From positions 62,001-126,000 of the IMG/VR virus record IMGVR_UViG_3300035145_003993: a stretch of DNA of 64,000 bases; one strand, written 5' to 3'. The position numbers were made by a program, and so were the translations under genes. Below, in pieces: positions 9,374 through 18,022 of this stretch; the stretch's first letter is position 1, and the number at the start of each line of letters is the position of its first letter. The notes beneath the pieces are model-generated. The model was not told the origin of the DNA, did no database searches, and worked only from the letters and a program-made list of their open reading frames with translations. Origin of the DNA: a virus.

Positions 9374-10714
9374 TTAAAGTTTTTCTGCGACTATATTAGC
9401 TAACTCTGACCTATAGCCTCGAGTAAAATTAACATGACCTGTTAAACTTTCATCCTTTAACTTTTCGGTCACAATTGTTAAACCATTAGAAAATTTATTA
9501 ACATAAGGTAAATCAACTTGCTCTATATCACCTAAAAGTATTACTTTAGAATTTCTTCCAGTTCTTGTAATTACTGTTTTAAGCTCATGAACAGTAGCAT
9601 TTTGTGCTTCGTCTACAATTATTATAGAATCATTAAAACTTCTACCACGAATATGTGATAATGGTGCTACGTCTATTTGTCCTTTTTCCATCATCATTTC
9701 AAAATAAGTCAAGTCTCCAAATTGATTTCTAAAATTGTCAACAATAGGTGCAAGCCACGGTGACATTTTTTCGTTTAAGTCACCAGGCAAAAAACCAATA
9801 TCTTTCCCTACAGTTTGTATAGGTCTAGTAAAAATAATTCTCTTTTTAGTATTTTTTTCAATAAACTTAAGTGCTGTCATTAAAGCTAGATAAGTTTTGC
9901 CGCTGCCAGGTATTCCTGTAAGTGTTACAAGTGGAATTTCTTCATTTAATAATAATTCTAATGCAAAAATCTGTTCTTTATTTTTAGGCTCAATACCACT
10001 TTGTTTTTGTAGCTCTTGTTTTGTTTCTAATATAACTAAGTTTTTAGTATTTCTCATCATCAAACAAGATTGATTACTTCCGTTGTTAGCCTTTAAAATA
10101 ACAAATTCATTTTCACTTATATTTAGGTTATAACCGTTGTCAATAAGATCTTCTTTTATTTTTAAATGATTACCAGAATATGCTCTGTTAATAATATCTG
10201 AATCGACTAATAGTTCAACGTGTCCTTGGTATAAATTGTCTGCCTCAACAAATTCATAATCTGCGTAGTAATCATTTGCTTCTATACCAACAGCGTCACT
10301 TTTAACTCTAAGATTGATGTCTTTAGTTATAACAATAACTTTGTTTTCTTCTTCATTTTTATTAATGACAAAATAATTTGCATTAGAAATTATGATATTA
10401 TCATTAGTGTTTTTATCTAATCCTTCTAAACCTTCCCATGAAGATAAAGAACTTACTTTTAGATTTATATTATGTTTTTCAATAAAAACTCCAGTATTTA
10501 AACTGCCTTTTTCTCTTAACTCATCTAGAAATCTGTTGTAAAATCTTGCATTTTCCCCTAATAAACCTTCTCTTGTTTTAAACCGATCCATTTCTTCTAG
10601 GACAACCATAGGAATAACAATATCATTCCCATGCATGTTAAACAATGCATGCTTATCATAAAGAAGTACACTTGTATCAACAATAAAAGTTTTTCTGTTC
10701 TGTTTTTTGTCCAT
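9374..10714 (-). CDS. phoH: PIN-PhoH fusion ATPase
   Basis: The N-terminal about 130 residues form a PIN domain: FIVDTSVLLYD supplies the first acidic site, MVVLEEMDRFK the second, and VIVITKDINLR and EANDYY late motifs. The C-terminal half is a PhoH-type P-loop ATPase with Walker A GIPGSGKT near residue 265, a Walker B/DEAQ-like VDEAQNAT, and a late TGRNSKVILLGD segment. At 446 residues it matches full-length PIN-PhoH (PhoH2-type) proteins, which unwind and cleave RNA in mycobacteria; many marine phages carry phoH. A role in RNA turnover during infection is plausible. It lies between structural genes and DNA/RNA-handling genes. Confidence 0.92.
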   Translation of the reverse strand: MDKKQNRKTFIVDTSVLLYDKHALFNMHGNDIVIPMVVLEEMDRFKTREGLLGENARFYNRFLDELREKGSLNTGVFIEKHNINLKVSSLSSWEGLEGLDKNTNDNIIISNANYFVINKNEEENKVIVITKDINLRVKSDAVGIEANDYYADYEFVEADNLYQGHVELLVDSDIINRAYSGNHLKIKEDLIDNGYNLNISENEFVILKANNGSNQSCLMMRNTKNLVILETKQELQKQSGIEPKNKEQIFALELLLNEEIPLVTLTGIPGSGKTYLALMTALKFIEKNTKKRIIFTRPIQTVGKDIGFLPGDLNEKMSPWLAPIVDNFRNQFGDLTYFEMMMEKGQIDVAPLSHIRGRSFNDSIIIVDEAQNATVHELKTVITRTGRNSKVILLGDIEQVDLPYVNKFSNGLTIVTEKLKDESLTGHVNFTRGYRSELANIVAEKL

Positions 10715-10781
10715 AATCTGATAAAATCTTTCTTTATAATCTATAATAATTATTAAATTTATTAGAAAGGTTTATTAAATT

Positions 10782-11045
10782 ATGAATAATTCGAAAAATA
10801 ATCTAGACAATATTACATGCTATAATGCACATAAAATTAAAAATAAGTCTTGTCAAAATAAATCGTGTAGATATTGGCACGATTTAAATAAACAAGATAG
10901 TAATTGTATTCTTAACAAAGTAAATTCTGATGAAGATTTTACTTTACAAGAAATAGGTGATCTATTTGGAATAACTAGAATGAGAGTCTGTCAAATAGAA
11001 AAAAATGTTTTAGAAAAAATTAAAAAAAATTTAGTCTTTGTTTAG
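10782..11045 (+). CDS. Mini sigma-70 region 4-like protein with Cys cluster (87 aa)
   Basis: Residues about 52-80 (FTLQEIGDLFGITRMRVCQIEK) match sigma-70 region 4.2, the helix-turn-helix that recognises -35 boxes; the family core is EIGxxxGVTRERVRQIE. The N-terminal half has Cys at KSCQNKSCRYW and a downstream NCIL, a possible metal-binding cluster. Regions 2 and 3 are absent, so it is not a full sigma factor. It could act as a -35-binding accessory protein or tether, attractive because the early region carries unusual GTGTAA -35 boxes. It is divergent from phoH and its last 15 bases overlap the 3' end of the next minus-strand gene. Confidence 0.7.
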   Translation: MNNSKNNLDNITCYNAHKIKNKSCQNKSCRYWHDLNKQDSNCILNKVNSDEDFTLQEIGDLFGITRMRVCQIEKNVLEKIKKNLVFV

Positions 11046-11249
11046 AGTAAACTTTACAAAGTCGCCTAAAAATCCTTTTAAGTGCCTTAAACTTTTTCTT
11101 AGCCTAACTCCTGCTGCTTTATTACCTTTATTTGCCTTTTGAGCATCTAGTTCAATTGAATCAACTAAAAGCCTAAGATGCCCATAATGATCTTCTACAG
11201 AGTCTAAAACAATATCTTGAACTTCTTCTGTTAATACTTCTTCTGTCAT
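11031..11249 (-). CDS. Histone H1-like (Hc1-type) small protein (72 aa)
   Basis: The segment NKGNKAAGVRLRKSLRHLKG matches the GNKAAGxRxRKAL signature of bacterial Hc1-like histones (PF07432) and related small phage proteins. The N-terminus is acidic (MTEEVLTEEVQDIVLDSVED), unusual for a DNA compactor and perhaps regulatory. Likely a nucleoid-associated or helical adaptor protein. It sits 11 bp downstream of the next minus-strand gene, in the same unit as the chaperonin-like gene, and converges on the sigma-like gene with a 15-bp overlap. Confidence 0.55.
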   Translation of the reverse strand: MTEEVLTEEVQDIVLDSVEDHYGHLRLLVDSIELDAQKANKGNKAAGVRLRKSLRHLKGFLGDFVKFTLNKD

Positions 11250-11260
11250 ATTAATTCTCC

Positions 11261-11482
11261 TTAAATAATTAAATTTTCTTTTTTATTTTCATTAGCTTCT
11301 TCATTAGGATTTAATAAAAAATGAATTTTTCTCATTAGGTCAGTATTTTCTAATTCAAGAGATAAAATAGATATAATTTTAATAATTTCACTATCATTTA
11401 CACCAAAATTAATTATTTCTTTTACTATATTTCTACTTTTTTCAATTGATTTTATATCATCTGCATTTTTAGCTTTAAGCAT
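11261..11482 (-). CDS. Uncharacterised helical protein (73 aa)
   Basis: A 73-residue, mostly helical, charged protein (LKAKNADDIKSIEKSRNIV at the start, NPNEEANENKKEN at the end). I do not recognise a family. Its ATG shares one base with the stop codon of the 155-residue gene upstream, so the two are translationally coupled. It belongs to the tight unit that also encodes the chaperonin-like and Hc1-like proteins. Confidence 0.6.
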   Translation of the reverse strand: MLKAKNADDIKSIEKSRNIVKEIINFGVNDSEIIKIISILSLELENTDLMRKIHFLLNPNEEANENKKENLII

Positions 11483-11949
11483 TATAAATACCTTTGAAAT
11501 ACTTCTTTTTTGAGTTTAAAATTACCATTATTAAATTCTAATAGATTAATTACTATATTACTATCAATTTCATTTTTGTTTAATATTATATTACCTTTTT
11601 CTTTACTTTCAATAAGGTATTCAGCTAATTCCCAATCTGAAATGTGACATTGATTTTTTTCAAGTAAGTCAACTAAATTATTAAAATTATTTGATATTAA
11701 ATTAAACTTAATATCATCTATTGTTGTTACTAATGCAGATAAACTTTCATTTCCCCATTTAATTTCGCTTTTTAAAACTTCTGTAACTCTGTGTATAATA
11801 TTACAATTTTCACACATTACATATTTTTCTTCACACTTATCTTTTATCAACTTTGAAAAAACAGGAAATTTATGATAGACAGGTTTTGTTTTGTTTTTAA
11901 AAATTGATAAAGTACATTGACATTCAATTAAGTGTTTAACATAATTCAT
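11482..11949 (-). CDS. Conserved phage protein with partial zinc-ribbon (155 aa)
   Basis: The N-terminal half contains HLIECQC and, about 38 residues later, MCENCNIIHRVTE, giving C-x-C and C-x2-C pairs that could bind one zinc. The rest is helical and acidic with WELAEYLIESKEKG. Proteins of this layout (HLIECxC...CxNC...H...TEI) are, from memory, conserved hypotheticals of marine T4-like phages. It overlaps the upstream chaperonin-like gene by 14 bp and the downstream gene by 1 bp. The function is unknown. Confidence 0.6.
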   Translation of the reverse strand: MNYVKHLIECQCTLSIFKNKTKPVYHKFPVFSKLIKDKCEEKYVMCENCNIIHRVTEVLKSEIKWGNESLSALVTTIDDIKFNLISNNFNNLVDLLEKNQCHISDWELAEYLIESKEKGNIILNKNEIDSNIVINLLEFNNGNFKLKKEVFQRYL

Positions 11950-13150
11950 TAGAATCCTCTTTATTTTGAAGAATAATATATCCTATAGAACTCAAGGTTT
12001 CAGCTAATTTATTTCCCAATATTTTAACTGACTCAATACATTTGTATGAATATAAATAATTATCTATTTCTTTTAATCCAAATATTGCTATATTATTATA
12101 ACATACTATTAAATATTTAACTTCAGATAACATTTCTATGTTAGACATAGGAATTAATATTTCAACTATATTCGTGTTAATCCTAGCCTTTCTCTTGAAC
12201 AAATATTTTTTTAGGCTACTATCATTACAATCTTTAAGTTTTTCATTAATAATTTCATTAATTTCATTATTTGGATTAAAAATTTCTATATTATGCCACT
12301 GGGCTTTTAACATTCCTATACTAGATTTTTCTACTGAATTTTTGTACATACTATCACCTAATTCAGCACTAACTAATTGACAATTTAATACTTTAGATAA
12401 ATCTTCTAACTTAAAAGGATCTTCATTATCAAATTTAACTATATAAGGTAAAATATGAACTTTATTTCTTAAAATAATATTTTTAATTGCTTTTACACAA
12501 TTATCTGTCATTCCTCTACAAAATATAATTAAAGGCAAATTATTATCTTTTGCTTTGTCAATCAAAGGAATAAGTTCAGATTCTCTTTCAATAAAGACAT
12601 CTAAAACAGATATCAAATAACTTTGAGTTTTAGACTTTGATTTACTAAAATATATATTTGAAAAATCTTTATGAATACTAACATTAAAAATAGGATTTTT
12701 TCTTTTTTTCACTAAAACTTCAGAAGAATTTGTAGGATTACAAATTATAGTTGCATTTGGTCCAGAAAATTCTAAAATATTTTTTATCAAATCAGAGTTT
12801 TTTTTGACTGTTAATTGATTAAAGTATTTTGTTATGTTATCTAAACTTTTTTCTACGTTTTTTTCGTTTTCAAAAATACTTTTATTTTTTAAAATTAAAT
12901 TTACAATATAACAAGATAAAAGATAAGAACTACCAGGATATATTTTTTCTGATTTGTGGAAATAATTTAAAAGTATATCTGCATATGGAGTTTCTCTGAA
13001 TTGTTCTGAAGAACATATGTATTTGAAAAAATTGAATTTTGACAAATATACTCTATTACTCGAGACAATTCTCAACCTAGAATTTTTAAATTTTTCATTT
13101 AATTTTGATAAACTTAAAACTGTGTTTAATAATGTACTATTCTTATTCAT
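11936..13150 (-). CDS. Divergent GroEL/Cpn60-like protein lacking the ATPase motif (404 aa)
   Basis: The middle aligns by eye with the GroEL apical domain: [20 protein letters not shown] resembles the GroEL stretch [39 protein letters not shown] resembles LQDIATLTGGTVISEEIG, and [20 protein letters not shown] resembles [20 protein letters not shown]. Before it, [16 protein letters not shown] lies where GroEL has GDGTTTATVLAQAII, so the ATP-binding GDGTT is replaced. At 404 residues it is shorter than the usual about 545. Likely an ATPase-dead chaperonin relative that might join host rings or act as a scaffold. The apical similarity is strong; function is inferred. Confidence 0.65.
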   Translation of the reverse strand: [404 protein letters not shown]

Positions 13151-13243
13151 AGATTAAATTATAAAAATATTTTATTTAATGTTAATTTTAACCCAATATA
13201 AAACTTTTTGTAAATATAATGGAAACTTATTTTTCATTTTGAT

Positions 13244-14878
13244 CTACATTTCTATATAACTTTCAATAAAATTTTTAGGAAGATGATGTTTATTTTTATT
13301 ATAAACTCTTTCCCAATCTCTATCAAGTATATATGTTATTGCTTCATCATTTTCTGATCTGATACTTCTTCCTACACTTTGTATAACTGTTCTTGTAGTT
13401 TGAAGATCATACCACCAATTCCATTTTTTAATTTTTTTACCTACAACTTTATCACCTAAATATGGAAACGGTATTTTACAAATTATTTGAAATTTAGATA
13501 ATTCTCCTTTTAAATTAACTCCTTCAGCCATTGAAGGAGAAATTAATATAGTAGGTTCTTTTGATTTAATGTGATTATCTAAAACTTTATCTCTATTTTC
13601 TCCGTAAGCAATTAATAGTCTTTTAGATCTTATAGATCTTTTTAAGAATTCAGCAATTTTTGTATTGTGTGTATGAATAATACCTTTTTCTTTAGGATGA
13701 TTTTTAATTATTTCTTTAACCATTGATAACATATTAGGTAAAGTTTTATCAATATTTTTCATAGACATGCTTCCCGCGGGAGAGTATACTATCGGACTTT
13801 TTTTAGGATCAAAAGGAGAGTCTTCTTTTACAGAAATAGTTTTATCAGATGGTAATCCTAACGTTAAAGAAAATCCTTCATGTGATAATATCGTTGCTGA
13901 CATGAATATTACAAAATCGGCATATTTTAGTAAATAATCATGAGCATATTCTGCAACTTCAATAGGTTTAAAAATAAATTTTTTATATGAATCATTTGAT
14001 TTTTCAATATCAAAAACCCAATTGTCTTTGTTGTATAAATTTATAAAGTTTAATATTTTTTTCTCGTGAGATACGAGCATATCAAGTCTTTTAGTTATTT
14101 TTGAAAATTCTTCTAGTTTTTGTGTTGTTAAACCAAATCTTTCCATTTGACTTGTGATATTTTTTATTTTACTAGATATTTTTGGATAATATACGTTTTT
14201 AATCCATAAAAAAGTTTGATACTGAGTTTTTAATGTTTTATCTAACTTTATTTTTAAAATCTTTTCAGCGAAATATTCAGAAATTGATATTTCTACAAAT
14301 CTAGATAATTCGTTTTCTAAATTATGAGCTTCATCTATTATAAGAACTCTTTTATTTGGAATTTTTTGACTAAATGATTTTTCTGTAAGGAAATAACTAA
14401 AATTTGTTATTCCTAAAGATTTCTCCATAAAATCTTTTTTCATTTTTTTATAACAACAATCATAACTACAACTACTATATTTTTTTGGAATACTTTTTGA
14501 TCTAAGACCAGTTTGTATATCTTTACAAGAAGTATTTTTATCTATAGAACATTTATAGTTTGAAGAAGAATATAAAGAGACTAAACCTGTTGATTTTGAA
14601 AAATCATCTTCGTATTGTTTTTGAAGTATTTTTTGAGTTGTTAAAAAATATGCTCCATTGTCATATTCTCTTTCGTATTCTGAATTGTTGATTAATGATT
14701 GAGCAATAGTTAGTCCTATTGCAGACTTTCCTACACCTGTCCCGCAATCAATAATTGCGTATTTTTTATTATTCTTGAATTCTTCTAGAACTTTGTTTAT
14801 TACGTTTTCTTGTTGTTTTCTTGGAGATTTATAAGGGAAAAATTTATCCCAATCATTTATATTAATAATATTATTCAA
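13244..14878 (-). CDS. XPD/DinG-like superfamily 2 DNA helicase (544 aa)
   Basis: Motif I is IDCGTGVGKSAIGL near residue 45, motif II is IIDEAHNLENEL near 178, and motif VI is QSVGRSIRSENDEA near 510, the classic XPD/DinG set. A Cys cluster between motifs Ia and II (YKCSIDKNTSC, SSCSYDCC) suits the 4Fe-4S domain of this family. The early KSPRKQQENVINKVLEEF is the Q-motif-like start. It would unwind DNA or remove R-loops during replication, recombination or repair. It stands alone between short intergenic spacers on the minus strand. Confidence 0.85.
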   Translation of the reverse strand: MNNIININDWDKFFPYKSPRKQQENVINKVLEEFKNNKKYAIIDCGTGVGKSAIGLTIAQSLINNSEYEREYDNGAYFLTTQKILQKQYEDDFSKSTGLVSLYSSSNYKCSIDKNTSCKDIQTGLRSKSIPKKYSSCSYDCCYKKMKKDFMEKSLGITNFSYFLTEKSFSQKIPNKRVLIIDEAHNLENELSRFVEISISEYFAEKILKIKLDKTLKTQYQTFLWIKNVYYPKISSKIKNITSQMERFGLTTQKLEEFSKITKRLDMLVSHEKKILNFINLYNKDNWVFDIEKSNDSYKKFIFKPIEVAEYAHDYLLKYADFVIFMSATILSHEGFSLTLGLPSDKTISVKEDSPFDPKKSPIVYSPAGSMSMKNIDKTLPNMLSMVKEIIKNHPKEKGIIHTHNTKIAEFLKRSIRSKRLLIAYGENRDKVLDNHIKSKEPTILISPSMAEGVNLKGELSKFQIICKIPFPYLGDKVVGKKIKKWNWWYDLQTTRTVIQSVGRSIRSENDEAITYILDRDWERVYNKNKHHLPKNFIESYIEM

Positions 14879-14931
14879 AGTTATTCCTTAAACTTTAGAG
14901 TTAAAACAATATTATTATATTAAAATAAATT

Positions 14932-15393
14932 TTATAAGTTTTTAAATAATATATTTTTTATAATAATATTAGCTTCGTCAGGAGAATCACAATAAATTAC
15001 TTCATTTTCTTTGTCATTAAAGTATAATGTAACAATATCTTTACCTTTTTCTGTATCAATACCAATTTCAGCATGAATTAAGTTTTTAAAATTTAAAACG
15101 TCACTAGCTGTATTTATTCCAGAATTATCTCCTGACAAGTTATCAGAATTAGATGACCTAAGATTTCTTCCAGGTGCTATATAATTCTCTTTTAATATAT
15201 AATCAGAATATAAGTTTAATGATATTTCTTTTATATGACTCTTTTTAAAGTATCTTTTATTAGAGTTATAGTATAAATTGCTTATAAGTGATTTTACATC
15301 TTTTAAAGAACTTTTTTCATTTATATTTTCTAAAATATAATTTGATTCAGCTCTTGATAACATAATGTAACAATTATCGTATTTTAAATACAT
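14932..15393 (-). CDS. Uncharacterised protein (153 aa)
   Basis: I do not recognise this protein. It starts MYLKYDNCYIMLSRAESNYI, has a low-complexity Ser/Asn stretch (RNLRSSNSDNLSGDNSGINT) in the middle, and ends in a beta-alpha segment (GKDIVTLYFNDKENEVIYCD then DEANIIIKNIL). It lies 2 bp after the small membrane protein gene and 53 bp before the helicase, so it is probably cotranscribed with both. Confidence 0.55.
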   Translation of the reverse strand: MYLKYDNCYIMLSRAESNYILENINEKSSLKDVKSLISNLYYNSNKRYFKKSHIKEISLNLYSDYILKENYIAPGRNLRSSNSDNLSGDNSGINTASDVLNFKNLIHAEIGIDTEKGKDIVTLYFNDKENEVIYCDSPDEANIIIKNILFKNL

Positions 15394-15395
15394 AT

Positions 15396-15653
15396 TTATT
15401 TCTCTTTTTTAACATCTTCTTCATCAAATATTTCAACAGCAGCTGAAATGTATTTATCTAATGCTGCTTGTCCTAAAACGTAACCAATAGTTAAACATGA
15501 TGATGAAACTACCATACCTAGTAAAAGTGTAGTTTCATAAATATCTAAAGTTCCTATATGAGTTATTAGATAACCCATTAAAAATTTTGTTGTAAGCTCT
15601 GAAATAATGTAGGCTAAAAATTTTTTACTTCTAATTGGATGTTTATCTATCAC
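15396..15653 (-). CDS. Small two-TM membrane protein, holin-like (85 aa)
   Basis: After a basic N-terminus (MIDKHPIRSKKFLAYIISEL) there are two hydrophobic segments, at about residues 11-35 and 42-64, the second containing TIGYVLGQAALDKYI, then an acidic/basic tail (DEEDVKKEK). The RSKKF...GQAALD layout resembles short phage membrane proteins sometimes labelled holins. It heads the minus-strand unit leading to the helicase and has a TATAAATA late-type box 91 bp upstream, consistent with late expression. Confidence 0.55.
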   Translation of the reverse strand: MIDKHPIRSKKFLAYIISELTTKFLMGYLITHIGTLDIYETTLLLGMVVSSSCLTIGYVLGQAALDKYISAAVEIFDEEDVKKEK

Positions 15654-15743
15654 TTTAATGTCCTTTTTAATTTTTTATAAATTATAAATATATTAAGTTT
15701 TACACAATATATAAGAAAGTTCTATTTAAATTAAATATTTTGA

Positions 15744-15751
15744 TATTTATA
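15744..15751 (-). promoter_or_regulatory. Candidate T4-type late promoter box TATAAATA
   Basis: Exact TATAAATA on the minus strand, 91 bp upstream of the holin-like gene. T4 late promoters consist essentially of this octamer. In such AT-rich DNA a chance match is possible. Confidence 0.35.
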
Positions 15752-15830
15752 TTACGTGACAATATTTTTGTGATTTATAATATTTAAATTAAACTAATAA
15801 AGAAAAACTAAAAAAAGAAAAGTAATCAAA

Positions 15831-16694
15831 ATGTCGATAAGATTAGATGAAAATACTGTTGAAGCTAATATTGCAATTGTTTTAACTGATATTATCGGAT
15901 CGACTAAGTTTGTTCAAAAAAATGGATCATATACAGCAGCAAAATGGTTTGGAGCACACGATAAAGCTGTTATGAATTTTATTGCAAGACATAACGGACA
16001 GCTTATAGATGCTTCTGATGGACATTTAATGATGTTTTCTACAGTTGTTGATGCAATTGGTTTTTCATTTGAATATAAAAAATATTTAAGAAAGAAAAAA
16101 TTCCCTTTCAGGAGTCGCGTTGGTATACACTGGGACAAGATGTTAATCGTAAAGTCTGAAGCACATATTGTAAGAGCTGGAGGAAAGCGAATAAATCTAG
16201 AAGGTATAGGCAAAAACATTGCAGCACGTACTATGTCAATATGTGGTGAAGAACAAATCCTTATGTCAAGCCAAGCTTATATGCAATACAAAAAATTTGG
16301 TCATAGGAGTAACTACATACCTCAAAAAGCACTATCAGCCTTAGTCGGACTCTATTCCTTTAAAGGGGTTTCAGAACCTGAAGCTATTTACGCGATTGGT
16401 TTGATTGAGGCACAGCTTCAACCACCACCTGACGGTGAAAAAGCAAAAAGAATTGGTGGAGCTAGAAAAATAAGAACGAGACTAAGAAACAAAAACCTGA
16501 AAGAATTAGTTTGGTGGATAACATTAAAAATTTTTTGGATTTCTTTGGTTTTTATTTTTGTTTTTTTGATAAAAACAGCAGATAATTTCCATACTAATAG
16601 TATGTTTTATACTCTAACTGGCATCGATTTAAATTATTATATTGGATGGATTATTCCATTGTTTAACCAAATAGTTGAGTTGTTAAAAACTTAA
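15831..16694 (+). CDS. Class III nucleotide cyclase with C-terminal membrane anchor (287 aa)
   Basis: Residues about 14-185 form a class III cyclase homology domain. Both metal-binding Asp are present: D20 in IVLTDIIGSTKF and D63 in LIDASDGHLMMF. SRVGIHWDKMLIV and GIGKNIAARTMSICGEEQI are the usual central and dimer-arm motifs, and YSFKGVSEPEAIYAI is the typical domain end. The usual Lys before the second Asp is not evident, so the base used (A, G, C or U) cannot be called. A basic linker leads to a TM segment at about 223-247 and a weaker one at about 268-285, so it would be membrane-tethered. It is a lone plus-strand gene whose 3' end overlaps the next minus-strand gene by 12 bp. It may be a cargo gene; the DNA seems slightly less AT-rich than neighbours. 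Confidence 0.82.
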   Translation: MSIRLDENTVEANIAIVLTDIIGSTKFVQKNGSYTAAKWFGAHDKAVMNFIARHNGQLIDASDGHLMMFSTVVDAIGFSFEYKKYLRKKKFPFRSRVGIHWDKMLIVKSEAHIVRAGGKRINLEGIGKNIAARTMSICGEEQILMSSQAYMQYKKFGHRSNYIPQKALSALVGLYSFKGVSEPEAIYAIGLIEAQLQPPPDGEKAKRIGGARKIRTRLRNKNLKELVWWITLKIFWISLVFIFVFLIKTADNFHTNSMFYTLTGIDLNYYIGWIIPLFNQIVELLKT

Positions 16695-17162
16695 TATTGA
16701 ATACCAAGGCGTTGGTCTACCGAAAACTATCGAGCCATTATATTCTTCATTTATAGCTGTACAGTTCAAAATAGATTTGATTCTAAGCTCAACAGTTGTC
16801 TGAGAGGTAGTAATAAGCACACATCTCGCAAAAGATTCAGATTTGTATCTATGTGTATTATCATTCCATGTTGCTGTACTAAGTTGGCAATCTTTACCAA
16901 GCCACACTGAGTTTGTAACGTCATACCATTGAAAGACCATATAACCTCCCGTATACGTTGTGCGTTTATCTATAAAAGCACTTGCTGTAAGTAATACAGA
17001 TAAACCGCTACTAATAACTAGTTGACCGTTTGAATTAGTTATACCTGTATGAGTAGCGCTAGTACATGGGATTCGTGTATTTACGTTTAAATCGGCTGGA
17101 ACACCAAGTGTGCTTTGTGTCTTATTAACATCAGGATTTGCTAAAAAAGGGGCATATGTCAT
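16683..17162 (-). CDS. Small beta-rich virion-type protein (159 aa)
   Basis: Sequence such as NSNGQLVISSGLSVLLTASA, GGYMVFQWYDVTNSVWLGKD and TTVELRIKSI suggests a beta-sandwich, possibly C1q/TNF-like, as found in phage fibre tips and decoration proteins. It is the last of four consecutive minus-strand genes of this style. No enzymatic motif is seen. Confidence 0.5.
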   Translation of the reverse strand: MTYAPFLANPDVNKTQSTLGVPADLNVNTRIPCTSATHTGITNSNGQLVISSGLSVLLTASAFIDKRTTYTGGYMVFQWYDVTNSVWLGKDCQLSTATWNDNTHRYKSESFARCVLITTSQTTVELRIKSILNCTAINEEYNGSIVFGRPTPWYSILSF

Positions 17163-17171
17163 CTTTAACTC

Positions 17172-17573
17172 CTATAGTACAACACAAATAGAACTATTTA
17201 ATGTGTGATTCTCATCATTAAACTCATAATAGTGAATAGCTAGTTCATCGTTTGTATATTTAGCACACCCTACTGAACCACCAGAAATACTATTTGAATA
17301 CCCGTCAGATGTATCAAAACCAAAACCTCCTGTAGGTGTCGGGCAGTGACCTGCATTAGACAACAAGTTTGGAGATCCTCCTCCTGTATCATAAGTGTAA
17401 AGGTCACTGAAAGCTAAACCATTTTCAACAAACATTTTAGTAGTATGAAATGCGCCTGCACTTGTTCGAACTTCATCAATAGTTAGTTTATTTAGTTGAC
17501 CTACTACTCCTGTATCTTGACCAGAGTTAATAATTCCTACTGCAAACATTCCTCTTGGTAATCTATAACTCAT
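17172..17573 (-). CDS. Small beta-rich virion-type protein (133 aa)
   Basis: Contains YRLPRGMFAVGIINSGQDTG at the start, a Gly/Ser-rich middle (DTGGGSPNLLSNAGHCPTPT), and a strand-rich end (ELAIHYYEFNDENHTLNSSI). It starts 4 bp inside the upstream gene (ATGA-type overlap) and lies 9 bp from the next. Probably a fibre or decoration subunit; the family is not recognised. Confidence 0.5.
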   Translation of the reverse strand: MSYRLPRGMFAVGIINSGQDTGVVGQLNKLTIDEVRTSAGAFHTTKMFVENGLAFSDLYTYDTGGGSPNLLSNAGHCPTPTGGFGFDTSDGYSNSISGGSVGCAKYTNDELAIHYYEFNDENHTLNSSICVVL

Positions 17574-18013
17574 GTTCGTACTCCATAAATAACTAAGTCT
17601 GAATTTCCGATTGTCGTGGTTGAAAAATATGAGTCTGTCACCCTTAATTCAACATCAACTCCACCTTCTAGGGTAATTGCACTCGTATACATATCTGTGT
17701 TGAAAACATACGATCCATTAATATTACTATCCCAATCATTATGAGTAATGTACGGAAAGTCTGTATTTAATACATTATCTACATGCCATTTTATTTCAAT
17801 AGATCTATTAACATCATCAGGTTCAACTGACGCGTAACAAATCCACTCACCAGCAGGCAGACTAACCACACCGTTAGACACAGAAACTCCATGTCCACTT
17901 GTTCCTGTTGATATACTATAATTAATAGTATCACCTACAGACACAGATGCAGAATTTGCTTCAAGGTAAACGAGATATGTGCCTAGAGTTGCTTTTTTGT
18001 TGTTAAAACTCAT
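17570..18013 (-). CDS. Small beta-sandwich virion-type protein (147 aa)
   Basis: The pattern SFNNKKATLGTYLVYLEANS, GTSGHGVSVSNGVVSLPAGE and WICYASVEPDD followed by GVDVELRVTDSYFS resembles C1q-like jelly-roll domains, in which VxLPAGxW marks a central strand. It lies between two other small fibre-like genes on the same strand. Likely a virion surface or receptor-binding component. Confidence 0.5.
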   Translation of the reverse strand: MSFNNKKATLGTYLVYLEANSASVSVGDTINYSISTGTSGHGVSVSNGVVSLPAGEWICYASVEPDDVNRSIEIKWHVDNVLNTDFPYITHNDWDSNINGSYVFNTDMYTSAITLEGGVDVELRVTDSYFSTTTIGNSDLVIYGVRT

Positions 18014-18022
18014 AATTCACTC

